This document shows, in pieces, positions 8,866 through 16,962 of a DNA stretch of 64,000 nt (position 1 is the stretch's first letter; every line of letters begins with the position of its first letter). The translations under genes were made by a program, and so were the position numbers. The notes below the pieces were generated by a model. That model did no database searches. It had not been told where the DNA came from and was given only the letters and a program-made list of their open reading frames with translations. Location of the stretch: assembly GCA_021775475.1 (NCBI GenBank), contig JAJFHS010000017.1, positions 62,001 to 126,000 of the forward strand, given 5' to 3'. The stretch comes from Hyphomicrobiales bacterium. GTDB taxonomy: Bacteria > Pseudomonadota > Alphaproteobacteria > Rhizobiales > JAJFHR01.

Positions 8866-9633
8866 ATGTCGGTATCTCAGCTTTCTCAATCTCAAGGCAG
8901 TAATCTGGATTTTTATGAAGAACGCGTCGATCTTGCCTGCGCCTTTCGCTGGACTGTGCGCAATAACTGGCATGAGGCAGTGGCCAATCATTTTTCGCTC
9001 AGTGTTGATGATGATGGCAGCCGCTTTTTAATCAATCCCTACCTCAAGCATTTCTCATTGATCAAGGCCAGTGACCTGTTGTTGCTGGATGCCAATGACC
9101 CTGAAACCATGGATCGGCCTGATGCTCCTGAGGCGACAGCGTGGGGGCTGCATGGTGCCGTTCATCGCAATTGCCGCCATGCGCGCTGTGCACTGCACGT
9201 TCATTCAAAGTATGCGACCGTACTCGCCAGCCTCGCCGACAGCTCCCTGCCAGCGATTGATCAAAACACGGCGATGTTTCATAACCGTGTGGTCATCGAC
9301 GAAAATTACGGTGGTCTGGCACTTGATGACGAAGCCGAACGCGCCTGCGAATTGCTCGTTGATCCCAAATGTAAAGTCCTGATTATGGGCAATCACGGTG
9401 TTATGGTTGTCGGTGACAATGTGGCCGATACATTCAACCGGCTGTATTTTTTCGAACGCGCTGCCGAAACCCTGATTTGCGCTTATATGACGGGTCGTGA
9501 GTTGAGATATTTATCAGATGAAATTGCCGAAAAAACCGCGTCTCAAGTCGATCGCGGCTCTGATTTCGCGGCCTGCCACTTTGATAATCTCAAGCAGATA
9601 CTTGATGCCGAAGGCTCTGATTTCCGCAAATAA
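8866..9633 (+). CDS. class II aldolase/adducin family protein
   Basis: A 255-residue class II aldolase/adducin-head protein. HVHSKYATVLASL (about residue 111) and GNHGVMVVG (about 177) supply the His ligands of the catalytic zinc. The family includes fuculose-1-phosphate aldolases, ribulose-5-phosphate epimerases and decarboxylases, plus many uncharacterised members; this one is not typable further. An ATG at 8857 touches the GGGAG ribosome binding site (8852-8856), so the second ATG at 8866, nine bases downstream, is the better start. Confidence 0.83.
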   Translation: MSVSQLSQSQGSNLDFYEERVDLACAFRWTVRNNWHEAVANHFSLSVDDDGSRFLINPYLKHFSLIKASDLLLLDANDPETMDRPDAPEATAWGLHGAVHRNCRHARCALHVHSKYATVLASLADSSLPAIDQNTAMFHNRVVIDENYGGLALDDEAERACELLVDPKCKVLIMGNHGVMVVGDNVADTFNRLYFFERAAETLICAYMTGRELRYLSDEIAEKTASQVDRGSDFAACHFDNLKQILDAEGSDFRK

Positions 9634-9718
9634 TTGCAAATGTCGGCAACAGGCCTCACCGTGCCGTATTTCCGTTTGACTTGAGTGCCGGTGCACACCT
9701 ATGGTCATACCCATCGAC

Positions 9719-9833
9719 GGTGCCCCTTGAGGGGATGAAAAAGACTTTGGTGCGATTGACCCAAACAGGGGATCAAATCCAAAGCTGTCAGAGCAAATTG
9801 ACCTGCTGGTGCAGGTTTGCCGCGCTCTTTTTC
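9719..9833 (+). promoter_or_regulatory. probable cobalamin riboswitch with attenuator, leader of the B12 operon
   Basis: The leader carries cobalamin-aptamer-like blocks in order: GACGGTGCCCC...GGGG then GATGAAAAAGA, a CTTTGG/CCAAAG stem (9745-9750 with 9779-9784) enclosing a GAT..CCC/GGG..ATC arm, and AAAGCTGTCAGAGCAA resembling the GCTGCCCCCGCAACTG block. A hairpin follows: GCAAA and CCTGC (9793-9806) pair with GCAGG and TTTGC (9811-9820), then CTCTTTTTCT. That is a plausible terminator/expression platform. The usual GGGAA element is degenerate (AAGAC), and the 3' aptamer parts are not clear, so the call rests on the match plus its place before a B12 operon. Confidence 0.5.
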
Positions 9834-9876
9834 TCCTCCTTGCGCATCTGTCAAAACTATAGAGATGGGGAGAGAC

Positions 9877-10074
9877 ATGAAATCATTAATTTTAATTCAA
9901 AAATCTTTTGGCGCAGCCGTGATTATTGGCGCGTTGACCTCACCGACCTTTGCTGCTGCCGATGGTGCAAAAGATGCCGGGGTCGATAATATTTTTAACT
10001 ATATCCTCGGTGCTGGCAGTCTTGTTTTCGTAGGTATCGGTATCTGGGTTCTGTACACCAATATGAAGCGCTAG
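9877..10074 (+). CDS. small exported/membrane protein leading the cobalamin operon
   Basis: A 65-residue protein that I do not recognise. Residues 1-27 look like a signal peptide (positive start, then FGAAVIIGALTSPTFAAA). A short hydrophilic stretch follows, then one membrane helix (about 40-59, ILGAGSLVFVGIGIWVLY) ending in NMKR, which puts the C-terminus on the cytoplasmic side. A longer frame begins at 9817, but GGGGAGAG directly before the ATG at 9877 fixes this start. It lies between the probable riboswitch and cbiX (30-base gap), so it should be B12-regulated. A role in cobalt uptake or in anchoring an enzyme is possible but unproven. Confidence 0.68.
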   Translation: MKSLILIQKSFGAAVIIGALTSPTFAAADGAKDAGVDNIFNYILGAGSLVFVGIGIWVLYTNMKR

Positions 10075-10104
10075 AGCCTGCCTCTTTAAATACGGAAGAT
10101 TTAT

Positions 10105-11094
10105 ATGACAAGAAAAATTGGCATTATGGTGTGTGGCCATGGCTCGCGCGATGCAGGTGCTGTGCGCGAATTTGCGCAAGTTGGTGAAGGCCTCAAGAAA
10201 CTGTTTCCGCAATATCCGGTTGATTACGGCTATCTCGAGTTTGCCACGCCCATCATCCGCACCGGGCTGGACAATTTGCGCAGCGCCGGTGTCAGCCGCA
10301 TTCTGGCCGTTCCCGGCATGTTGTTTGCAGCCGGGCACGCCAAAAACGATATCCCTTCGGTGCTCAATACTTACGCCGCCAACCATCCCGATATCACAAT
10401 AGAATATGGCCGCGAACTGGGCATTGATCTGCGCATGATCAAAGCCGCCAGCGATCGCATTCAAGAAGCCATTGACGCCTGCGACACTGACGTTCCCCTG
10501 ACCGAAACCCTGCTCATGGTTGTGGGGCGCGGCGCGTCTGATCCCGATGCCAATTCCAACGCTGCCAAAGTCATGCGCATGTTATGGGAAGGTATGGGCT
10601 TTGGCTGGGGAGAGACGTGTTATTCCGGTGTCACTTTTCCGCTCGTTGCCCCCGGTCTCGAACATGCAGCAAAACTTGGCTACAAGCGCATTATTGTTTT
10701 TCCGTATTTCCTTTTTACCGGCATTTTGGTACAGCGGATTTATGATTATACCGACAAGGTTGCAGCCCTGCATCCAGAGATTGAATTCGTCAAGGCAGGC
10801 TATCTTAACGATCATCCTCTGGTGCTGGATGTGTTTAAACAGCGGGTCGAGGAAATTCTTACCGGCGACAACAATATGAACTGCCAGATGTGCAAATACC
10901 GCACACAAGTACTGGGGTTTGAAGCCGAAGTAGGTCTGCCCCAGGAAAGCCACCACCATCATGTGGAAGGCATAAACAATAGTGACCACAATCATGACCA
11001 CTCTCATGATCATGATCATGGCCATGACCACCACCACCATCCTTACCCCCACGCCGACCATCCCCTGGGGCCAAGAACCATGACAGAAGACTAG
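10105..11094 (+). CDS. cbiX: sirohydrochlorin cobaltochelatase CbiX, long form with metal-binding tail
   Basis: A 329-residue CbiX-type chelatase that inserts cobalt into sirohydrochlorin, the early-cobalt entry to cobalamin. Two chelatase-like halves are visible: GIMVCGHGSRDAGA at residues 5-18 with its metal-binding His, and MVVGRGASDPDANSN near 137. The tail has an exact MxCxxC motif (MNCQMC, about 256), as in the Fe-S-carrying long CbiX of Bacillus megaterium. A very His/Asp-rich stretch follows (about residues 277-315, with runs such as HHHH and HDHDHGHD), likely a cobalt-binding store. It is first of the enzyme genes and lies just upstream of cobH. Confidence 0.88.
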   Translation: MTRKIGIMVCGHGSRDAGAVREFAQVGEGLKKLFPQYPVDYGYLEFATPIIRTGLDNLRSAGVSRILAVPGMLFAAGHAKNDIPSVLNTYAANHPDITIEYGRELGIDLRMIKAASDRIQEAIDACDTDVPLTETLLMVVGRGASDPDANSNAAKVMRMLWEGMGFGWGETCYSGVTFPLVAPGLEHAAKLGYKRIIVFPYFLFTGILVQRIYDYTDKVAALHPEIEFVKAGYLNDHPLVLDVFKQRVEEILTGDNNMNCQMCKYRTQVLGFEAEVGLPQESHHHHVEGINNSDHNHDHSHDHDHGHDHHHHPYPHADHPLGPRTMTED

Positions 11095-11105
11095 GGAGGT
11101 TTTCG

Positions 11106-11741
11106 ATGTTCCTGCCGTATCTAAAAGATCCAGAAGCAATCTATGCAGCATCGTTCCAGACAATCGGTGACGAGGTTGATTTTTCATTGTTGCCTGAAAA
11201 TCTGGTGTCGGTGGCAACAAGGCTTATTCATGCCTGCGGCATGATTGATGTCATTGATGACCTTAGCTATTCGTCCACAGTGGTACAGGCGGCGACAACT
11301 GCGTTGGCCAATGGAGCCCCTGTTCTGGTCGACTGCGAAATGGTCAAGGCTGGAATTATTCCCAGATTTCTGAACCCGGACACCGAAGTTATCTGCACAC
11401 TTAACCGGGAAGATGTACCGGAACTGGCGCGGGCTTCAGGCACCACCAGATCAGCTGCCGCAGTTGATTTGTGGCAACCTTATTTAAAGGATGCCATCGT
11501 CGTCATTGGCAATGCGCCCACCGCCTTGTTCAGACTACTGGAATTGCTCGCAGACGGCTGTCCAAAGCCCGCAGCCATTCTGGGCTTTCCCGTGGGCTTC
11601 GTTGGTGCGGCTGAATCCAAGCAGGCATTGGCAACAAACCCACACAACGTGCCGTTTATTTGCTTGGCTGGCAGACGTGGCGGCAGTGCCATGGCGTCCG
11701 GTGCTTTTAATGCCATTGCCATTGAAGCGATGACATCATGA
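11106..11741 (+). CDS. cobH: precorrin-8X methylmutase
   Basis: A 211-residue CobH/CbiC enzyme that moves the C11 methyl to C12, giving (cobalt-)hydrogenobyrinate. LIHACGMIDV (about residue 41) carries the conserved catalytic His, and the GAPVLVDCEMVKAGI, VIGNAPTALF and GFPVGFVGAAESK segments are all characteristic. A strong GGGAGG ribosome binding site lies 6 bases before the ATG. It ends with a four-base overlap with cobL. Confidence 0.94.
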   Translation: MFLPYLKDPEAIYAASFQTIGDEVDFSLLPENLVSVATRLIHACGMIDVIDDLSYSSTVVQAATTALANGAPVLVDCEMVKAGIIPRFLNPDTEVICTLNREDVPELARASGTTRSAAAVDLWQPYLKDAIVVIGNAPTALFRLLELLADGCPKPAAILGFPVGFVGAAESKQALATNPHNVPFICLAGRRGGSAMASGAFNAIAIEAMTS

Positions 11742-12943
11742 ACAAATGGTTGTCTATCGTTGGAATTGGTGAAGATGGCATTGAGGCCTTGCCACCGGCT
11801 ACGCGCAGTCTGATAGAGGCAGCTGATATTCTCGTTGGCGGCAAGCGCCATCTGGCAATGGCAGGTTTGGATGCCCGACCACGCATCACCTGGGCAACGC
11901 CATTATCTGCAACTCTGGATGAAATTATCTCGCACAAGCACAAACGCATCTGTGTTCTGGCTACCGGTGACCCCCTGTGGTTTGGCATTGCCAACGCACT
12001 GGTCAAGCGTGTGCCTGTCGAAGAAATGACCATCGTGCCTTCACCCTCGGCATTTTCTCTTGCCTGTGCCAGATTAGGCTGGGCGCTGAACCAGGTTGAA
12101 TGCGTAACATTGCATGGCCGCCCGCTGGAACTTCTTCACTCAGCCCTTGCCCCAAAAGCACGTATTTTGATTTTAAGCCACGATCGCACCACCCCGGAAG
12201 CCGTTGCCGATATGTTGTGTGATCGCGGCTTTGGCAGCAGTAAAATGACGGTCCTCGAACATATGGGGGGCAACATCGAGCGCCGGGTTGAAGCCACAGC
12301 AGAAGATTGGGATGCCTCGGACATTGCTGATTTTAACACCATCGCCATAGAATGTATTGCCGGGACAAACGCCAGTATTCGCCCCGGAATTCCCGGACTG
12401 ACAGATGACGCATTTATCCATGATGGCCAACTGACCAAACGTGAAGTGCGCGCCATTACACTGGCAAACCTTGCACCTTTTAGTGGTGCGTTATTGTGGG
12501 ACGTGGGGGCGGGTTGCGGCTCTGTCGCCATTGAGTGGATGCGCGCTGCCAGAAACACCCGCGCCATTACCTTTGAACAAAATCAAACGCGCCTGCAGAT
12601 GATTGCTGACAATGCCAATGCCCTGGGGACACCTTTTTTGAAGATTGTTTCGGGTACAGCACCAAAATGTCTGGAAAATGCAAGCGCTCCCGATGCGATA
12701 TTTATCGGCGGTGGTATCACCACACTGGGGCTGTTTGATCATTGCTGGAATGTATTGCCAGCGCAGGGCCGTCTGGTGGCGAATGCCGTAACACTTGAAG
12801 GTGAAGCCCGATTAAATGAGCTTTCTCATGTCCATGGCGGTGAACTCACCCGGATCAGCATTTCGCGCGCGCAACCTATTGGGCAATATCGTAGCTGGCG
12901 ATCTTTGAGGCCGGTAACTCAATGGAGTATCGTCAAGCCATGA
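11738..12943 (+). CDS. cobL: precorrin-6Y C5,15-methyltransferase (decarboxylating), CbiE-CbiT fusion
   Basis: A 401-residue bifunctional enzyme. Residues 1-200 are the CbiE-type tetrapyrrole methylase (VGIGEDGIEALPPATRSLI, with ATGDPLWFGI near 82). Residues 215-401 are the CbiT-type class I methyltransferase/decarboxylase (LLWDVGAGCGSVAIEWM near 252). It methylates C5 and C15 and removes the acetate carboxyl on ring C. The start is the ATG at 11738 inside the cobH stop; the end overlaps the cobI ATG by ATGA. Confidence 0.93.
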   Translation: MNKWLSIVGIGEDGIEALPPATRSLIEAADILVGGKRHLAMAGLDARPRITWATPLSATLDEIISHKHKRICVLATGDPLWFGIANALVKRVPVEEMTIVPSPSAFSLACARLGWALNQVECVTLHGRPLELLHSALAPKARILILSHDRTTPEAVADMLCDRGFGSSKMTVLEHMGGNIERRVEATAEDWDASDIADFNTIAIECIAGTNASIRPGIPGLTDDAFIHDGQLTKREVRAITLANLAPFSGALLWDVGAGCGSVAIEWMRAARNTRAITFEQNQTRLQMIADNANALGTPFLKIVSGTAPKCLENASAPDAIFIGGGITTLGLFDHCWNVLPAQGRLVANAVTLEGEARLNELSHVHGGELTRISISRAQPIGQYRSWRSLRPVTQWSIVKP

Positions 12944-13647
12944 CCGCAACGCTTTATGGATTGGGTGTCGGACCGGGAGATCCCGAATTGATGACACTCA
13001 AGGCGCACGGAATTCTGAAGTCTGCAAAAATTATCGCCTACCCGGCCCCCGATACCGGTGCCAGTTTTGCCCGTGAAATTGTCACTGAATATATCCGGGA
13101 AGATGCAACCGAAATTCCCATTATTATCCCCATGCGCACACAGCGATTTCCGGCGCAGGAAATTTATGATGAGGCCGCGAGGACAATCGCCCACCACCTT
13201 GACCGTGGCGAGGATGTTGTAGTTTTGTGCGAGGGGGATCCGTTTTTCTACGGCTCGTTCATGTATCTCTATGCCCGCCTTAATGCGCAGTATACGATTG
13301 AAGTCGTTCCCGGTGTGTCCTCGCTGATGGCCTGCGCGGCTGAATTCGGGCGTCCCCTGGCTGCCCGTAATGATGTCTTGACCATTATCCCGGCCCCTTT
13401 GGCACCTGAGCAGATTAAACGGCAGCTGGAAAAAACAGATGCCGCAGCCATTATTAAAATCGGCAGGCATTACGACAAGATCTATTCTATTCTCGATGAA
13501 CTTGGTTTGCTCGAGCGGGCGGGATATGTAGAAAGAGCCAGTTTGCCCAACCAGAAAATTGCCCGGTTGTCGCAAACCAACATTGATAAAGCGCCTTATT
13601 TTTCCATGATTTTAGTTTATCGCGGTGGTGAGACATGGATGAGTTAA
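12940..13647 (+). CDS. cobI: precorrin-2 C20-methyltransferase
   Basis: A 235-residue SAM-dependent tetrapyrrole methylase (CobI/CbiL). LYGLGVGPGDPELMTLKA opens the protein, VVVLCEGDPFFYGSFMYL is the second SAM-binding segment, and VVPGVSSLMACAA the third. An ATG at 12922 is also in frame, but the ATG at 12940 gives the ATGA coupling with cobL seen elsewhere in this operon, so I prefer it. In an early-cobalt route the true substrate would be cobalt-factor II/cobalt-precorrin-2. Confidence 0.93.
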   Translation: MTATLYGLGVGPGDPELMTLKAHGILKSAKIIAYPAPDTGASFAREIVTEYIREDATEIPIIIPMRTQRFPAQEIYDEAARTIAHHLDRGEDVVVLCEGDPFFYGSFMYLYARLNAQYTIEVVPGVSSLMACAAEFGRPLAARNDVLTIIPAPLAPEQIKRQLEKTDAAAIIKIGRHYDKIYSILDELGLLERAGYVERASLPNQKIARLSQTNIDKAPYFSMILVYRGGETWMS

Positions 13648-15449
13648 AAGCCCCGATAATTATTGTTTTGAACCAAAGCGGTCTCAAACTGGCGCAAAAA
13701 ATTAAACCACATTTTCACGGTATGAAAATTCATGGCCGCGTTGCCGGATGCGATGTTGAATTCGATCAAACGATGGAACATATCCGCACCCTGTTCAAGG
13801 CTGGCCATGCTCTCATCGGGATTTGCGCCGCGGGTATTCTCATCAGGGCGACAGTCAGCGCCTTGTCAGACAAACTGAATGAACCGCCTGTGGTGGCGCT
13901 GTCACCGGACGGGGTCAGTTGCGTGCCCCTGCTTGGCGGCCATCATGGTGCCAATCGTCTGGCCCGGGAATTGGCCGAGCTCCTCGGCGGACACGCCGCC
14001 ATCACCACGGCCAGTGACGTTAGTCTCGATGTGGCACTTGATGATCCGCCAGACGGCTGGATATTGGCCAATCCGCAAAATATGAAACCTGTAACGGTTG
14101 CCTTGCTCGACGGTGAGACTGCTGAATTGACGGGTTCGGCTCCCTGGCTCGAAGCCTCATCAATACCATTTTCATCAACGGGTAAAGTGCAACTCACTGT
14201 CACGCACCATACCCGTCAACCGGCAGTAAACGAACTGGTCTATCATTCCCGGCAACTGGTGTTGGGGGTCGGGTGTGAGCGCGGCTGTTCGGCCGACGAA
14301 CTCATTTCCTTGTGTGAAAACACTCTGGATCAGCATCAACTGGCGCCGCAATCCTTAGCCGCTATCACATCAATCGACCTCAAGGCCGATGAAGCCTGCA
14401 TATTGGCACTGGCCGATCATTTCGGTGTCGAGGCGCGCTTTTTTAATGCCGGAGAACTTGAATCCCAGACACCACGGCTTGAAAACCCGTCTGATATTGT
14501 GTTTGCCGAGGTCGGCTGTCACGGAGTTTGCGAAGGCGCCGCTCTTGCGGCTGCGGGAACGGCTGGCGAGCTGATTGTACCAAAGCAAAAATCAAATCGT
14601 GCCACCTGTGCTGTAGCTTTGGCCCCGGAGCCGATCGACGCGAAAGAGGTCGGAAAAATGGCGGGAGAGCTCTATGTAATCGGCATCGGCCCGGGACAAA
14701 GTGCCTGGCGCACGCCTGAGGCTGATCATTTGATTTGCCGCGCTGATCACCTTATCGGTTATTCGCTTTATCTCGACCTTTTAGGCGCAGTGACGGATGG
14801 CAAATCACGTCATGATTTTCCCCTCGGTGCGGAAACAGAACGTTGCCGCGAAGCTCTGGAACTCGCTGGTAAAGGTAACCGCGTTGCCCTGATCTGTTCG
14901 GGAGATGCCGGTATTTATGCCATGGCAGCGCTGGTGTATGAGTTGCTGGATCGCACACCTGAACAAGAAGGTGTGAGTAATGCGGCAAAACGGGTAAAAA
15001 TCATTAATGCGCCGGGGATTTCAGCGCTTCAGGCGGCAGCGGCACGTGCCGGTGCACCTTTGGGGCATGATTTTTGTACGATCTCCCTGTCTGATCTTCT
15101 CACCCCGTGGCAGACGATTGAACAACGCATTACAGCTGCCGCCCAGGGTGATTTTGTTATAGCTTTTTATAACCCGGTGTCGCAACGCCGCCGCACACAA
15201 CTTGAAGCTGCACGTCAGATACTGTTGCAACACCGCCCCAAAGATACCCCCGTTATTCTGGCAACGAACCTGGGCCGCGCCCAGGAAAATATACGCACGG
15301 TGACGTTACACAATCTTGATATCAATGATGTCGACATGTTGACGGTTGTCATTGTCGGCTCATCGCAATCAAAGGTTTTTTTGCGCGGCAACGGCAAGAT
15401 GTCGGTCTACACACCGCGCGGTTATTCAAAGAAGATTTCTCAACCATGA
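13635..15449 (+). CDS. cobJ: CbiG-CobJ fusion: cobalt-precorrin-5A hydrolase / precorrin-3B C17-methyltransferase
   Basis: A 604-residue two-enzyme fusion. Residues 1 to about 330 are CbiG: the central core has ICAAGILIRAT and LLGGHHGANRLARELA, and the CobE/CbiG-C domain has LGVGCERGCSADEL and EVGCHGVCEGAALAAAG. This part opens the C20-containing lactone and releases acetaldehyde in the cobalt-first pathway. Residues about 345-604 are CobJ/CbiH, which methylates C17 and contracts the ring (LYVIGIGPGQSAWRTPEA, LICSGDAGIYAMAALV, INAPGISALQAAAARAGAP). Such fusions are known in proteobacteria. It overlaps cobI by 13 bases and cobM by four. The presence of CbiG argues against a CobG-type oxygen-dependent route. 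Confidence 0.9.
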   Translation: MDELKAPIIIVLNQSGLKLAQKIKPHFHGMKIHGRVAGCDVEFDQTMEHIRTLFKAGHALIGICAAGILIRATVSALSDKLNEPPVVALSPDGVSCVPLLGGHHGANRLARELAELLGGHAAITTASDVSLDVALDDPPDGWILANPQNMKPVTVALLDGETAELTGSAPWLEASSIPFSSTGKVQLTVTHHTRQPAVNELVYHSRQLVLGVGCERGCSADELISLCENTLDQHQLAPQSLAAITSIDLKADEACILALADHFGVEARFFNAGELESQTPRLENPSDIVFAEVGCHGVCEGAALAAAGTAGELIVPKQKSNRATCAVALAPEPIDAKEVGKMAGELYVIGIGPGQSAWRTPEADHLICRADHLIGYSLYLDLLGAVTDGKSRHDFPLGAETERCREALELAGKGNRVALICSGDAGIYAMAALVYELLDRTPEQEGVSNAAKRVKIINAPGISALQAAAARAGAPLGHDFCTISLSDLLTPWQTIEQRITAAAQGDFVIAFYNPVSQRRRTQLEAARQILLQHRPKDTPVILATNLGRAQENIRTVTLHNLDINDVDMLTVVIVGSSQSKVFLRGNGKMSVYTPRGYSKKISQP

Positions 15450-16231
15450 CAGTTCATTTTATAGGTGCCGGCCCCGGCGATCCCGATCTGATTACAGTAC
15501 GCGGGCAACGATTGATTGAAACCTGCGAGGTGTGTCTTTATGCGGGCTCATTGGTTCCTGAAGCGATAATTGCGTCTGCCCCCAAAGGAGCAAGGGTCAT
15601 TGACACCGCCCCCTTAACGCTTGGCGATATTATTGCAGAAATAAAACAGGCCCACGCAAAAGGCCTCGATATCGCCCGGGTTCATTCCGGTGATCCAGCC
15701 CTTTATGGTGCTATTGCTGAACAGATCCGACACTTGAAAGCCCTTGATATCCCCTATGATGTGACACCGGGTGTATCAGCCTATTCGGCAGCAGCGGCAG
15801 CGTTAGGCATGGAGCTCACCATACCCGAAATCTGCCAGAGCATAATCCTCACACGCACCGCAATGAAATCGTCAAAAATGCCTGAGGGTGAAGAACTAAC
15901 CACGCTGGGAAAATCAGGCGCAACGCTTGTTATCCACCTCTCGGTCAGAAACCTGAAAAAGATCGAGGAGGATTTAAGCCCGCTTTACGGTGAAGATTGC
16001 CCGGTCATCATCGCTTATCGCGTTGGCTGGCCCGATCAGATGTTCATTCACGGCACACTGAAAGACATCCGCAAAAAGGTGCGTAAAGAAAAACTCACCC
16101 GCACCGCGCTTGTATTCGTCGGCCCGGCACTGGATGCAGAAGGCTTCAGGGATTCAGCCCTGTATCACGCTGACCATGTTCATGTGTTGCGGCCAGCCAA
16201 GAAAAAGAAAAAAAGCACGGTAAAACCCTAA
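15446..16231 (+). CDS. cobM: precorrin-4 C11-methyltransferase
   Basis: A 261-residue CobM/CbiF methylase that adds the C11 methyl. VHFIGAGPGDPDLITVRGQ is the N-terminal SAM loop, RVHSGDPALYGAIAEQI the second, and VTPGVSAYSAAAAALGMEL the third; TRTAMKSSKMP is also typical of CobM. The last ten residues are Lys-rich (KKKKKSTVKP). It is the last gene of the rightward cbiX operon. It ends in a shared CTAA with the convergent cobK gene. Confidence 0.94.
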   Translation: MTVHFIGAGPGDPDLITVRGQRLIETCEVCLYAGSLVPEAIIASAPKGARVIDTAPLTLGDIIAEIKQAHAKGLDIARVHSGDPALYGAIAEQIRHLKALDIPYDVTPGVSAYSAAAAALGMELTIPEICQSIILTRTAMKSSKMPEGEELTTLGKSGATLVIHLSVRNLKKIEEDLSPLYGEDCPVIIAYRVGWPDQMFIHGTLKDIRKKVRKEKLTRTALVFVGPALDAEGFRDSALYHADHVHVLRPAKKKKKSTVKP

Positions 16232-16962
16232 CGGTTTAGCAGCCATCGTTCCGCCGCCTCCACCGTTTCCACTACATCTCCCGCTGGCACCTGTGGACGC
16301 TGGATCATCATGATTCTGAGCCCCAGTTCCCGCGCAGCCTCGAGTTTGGCCGCAGACAGATTGCCACCGCTGTTTTTCGTTATCAGCGTGTCAATCTTGT
16401 GTGTCTGTATCAGGTTTTTTTCATTGCTGACGCTTGTCTGGGGCAGACCGGTAATCGCTTCGTGGCGGGCCAAAGGCAGGGGCGTTGTAGGTGCATCAAT
16501 CATCCGCACTAAAAACCACACATCATCGCGATTTTTAAAAGCTCCAAGTTCCTGCCGCCCGATGGTCAGGAAGCAGCGCGAGTTGGGCTTCAGGTTTGCG
16601 GCTGCGGCCTTCAAATCAGGAAATACTTCCCAATTATCATCCGCACTCGCCTGCCACGGTGGCCTTTGCAGCATGATCCGAGGAATGTTTGCCAATGCAG
16701 CGGCTTCGGCGGTATTCCTGGAGATTGTGGCGGCGAAGGGATGGGTGGCATCGACTATGATGTCGATGTTTTCCGACACCAAATAATCAGCCAGAGCCTT
16801 GGCACCACCAAACCCGCCAACACGTAATTCGCCAGCAGGCATTTTCGGCGATTTTGTGCGACCGGCAAGCGAAGTGATGGTTCTGTAATCCGGGTTTAGC
16901 GCTGCCGCCAGATCAAGTGCTTCTCGCGTGCCGCCTAGGATGAGGATGGTTTTAGTAGGCAC
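16228..16962 (-). CDS. cobK: precorrin-6A reductase
   Basis: A 244-residue CobK/CbiJ NADPH-dependent reductase that reduces the C18-C19 double bond of (cobalt-)precorrin-6A. ILILGGTREALDLAAAL at the N-terminus, DATHPFAATISRNTAEA near 76 and LITKNSGGNLSAAKLEAARELG near the C-terminus are hallmark segments. A longer frame from a TTG at 16989 exists, but the GTG at 16962 puts the ILGGTREA motif near residue 8 and overlaps the upstream cbiD end by 11 bases. The pair forms a small leftward operon opposing the main B12 operon. Confidence 0.9.
   Translation of the reverse strand: MPTKTILILGGTREALDLAAALNPDYRTITSLAGRTKSPKMPAGELRVGGFGGAKALADYLVSENIDIIVDATHPFAATISRNTAEAAALANIPRIMLQRPPWQASADDNWEVFPDLKAAAANLKPNSRCFLTIGRQELGAFKNRDDVWFLVRMIDAPTTPLPLARHEAITGLPQTSVSNEKNLIQTHKIDTLITKNSGGNLSAAKLEAARELGLRIMMIQRPQVPAGDVVETVEAAERWLLNR

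Noticed and set aside
9817-9876. Upstream extension of the small membrane peptide
   Set aside because: The extension crosses the terminator-like leader and destroys the signal peptide; GGGGAGAG precedes the ATG at 9877.
10582-11220. Minus-strand open frame with many Met/Val residues opposite cbiX
   Set aside because: It is antisense to the His-rich tail; the repeats on the coding strand explain its composition.
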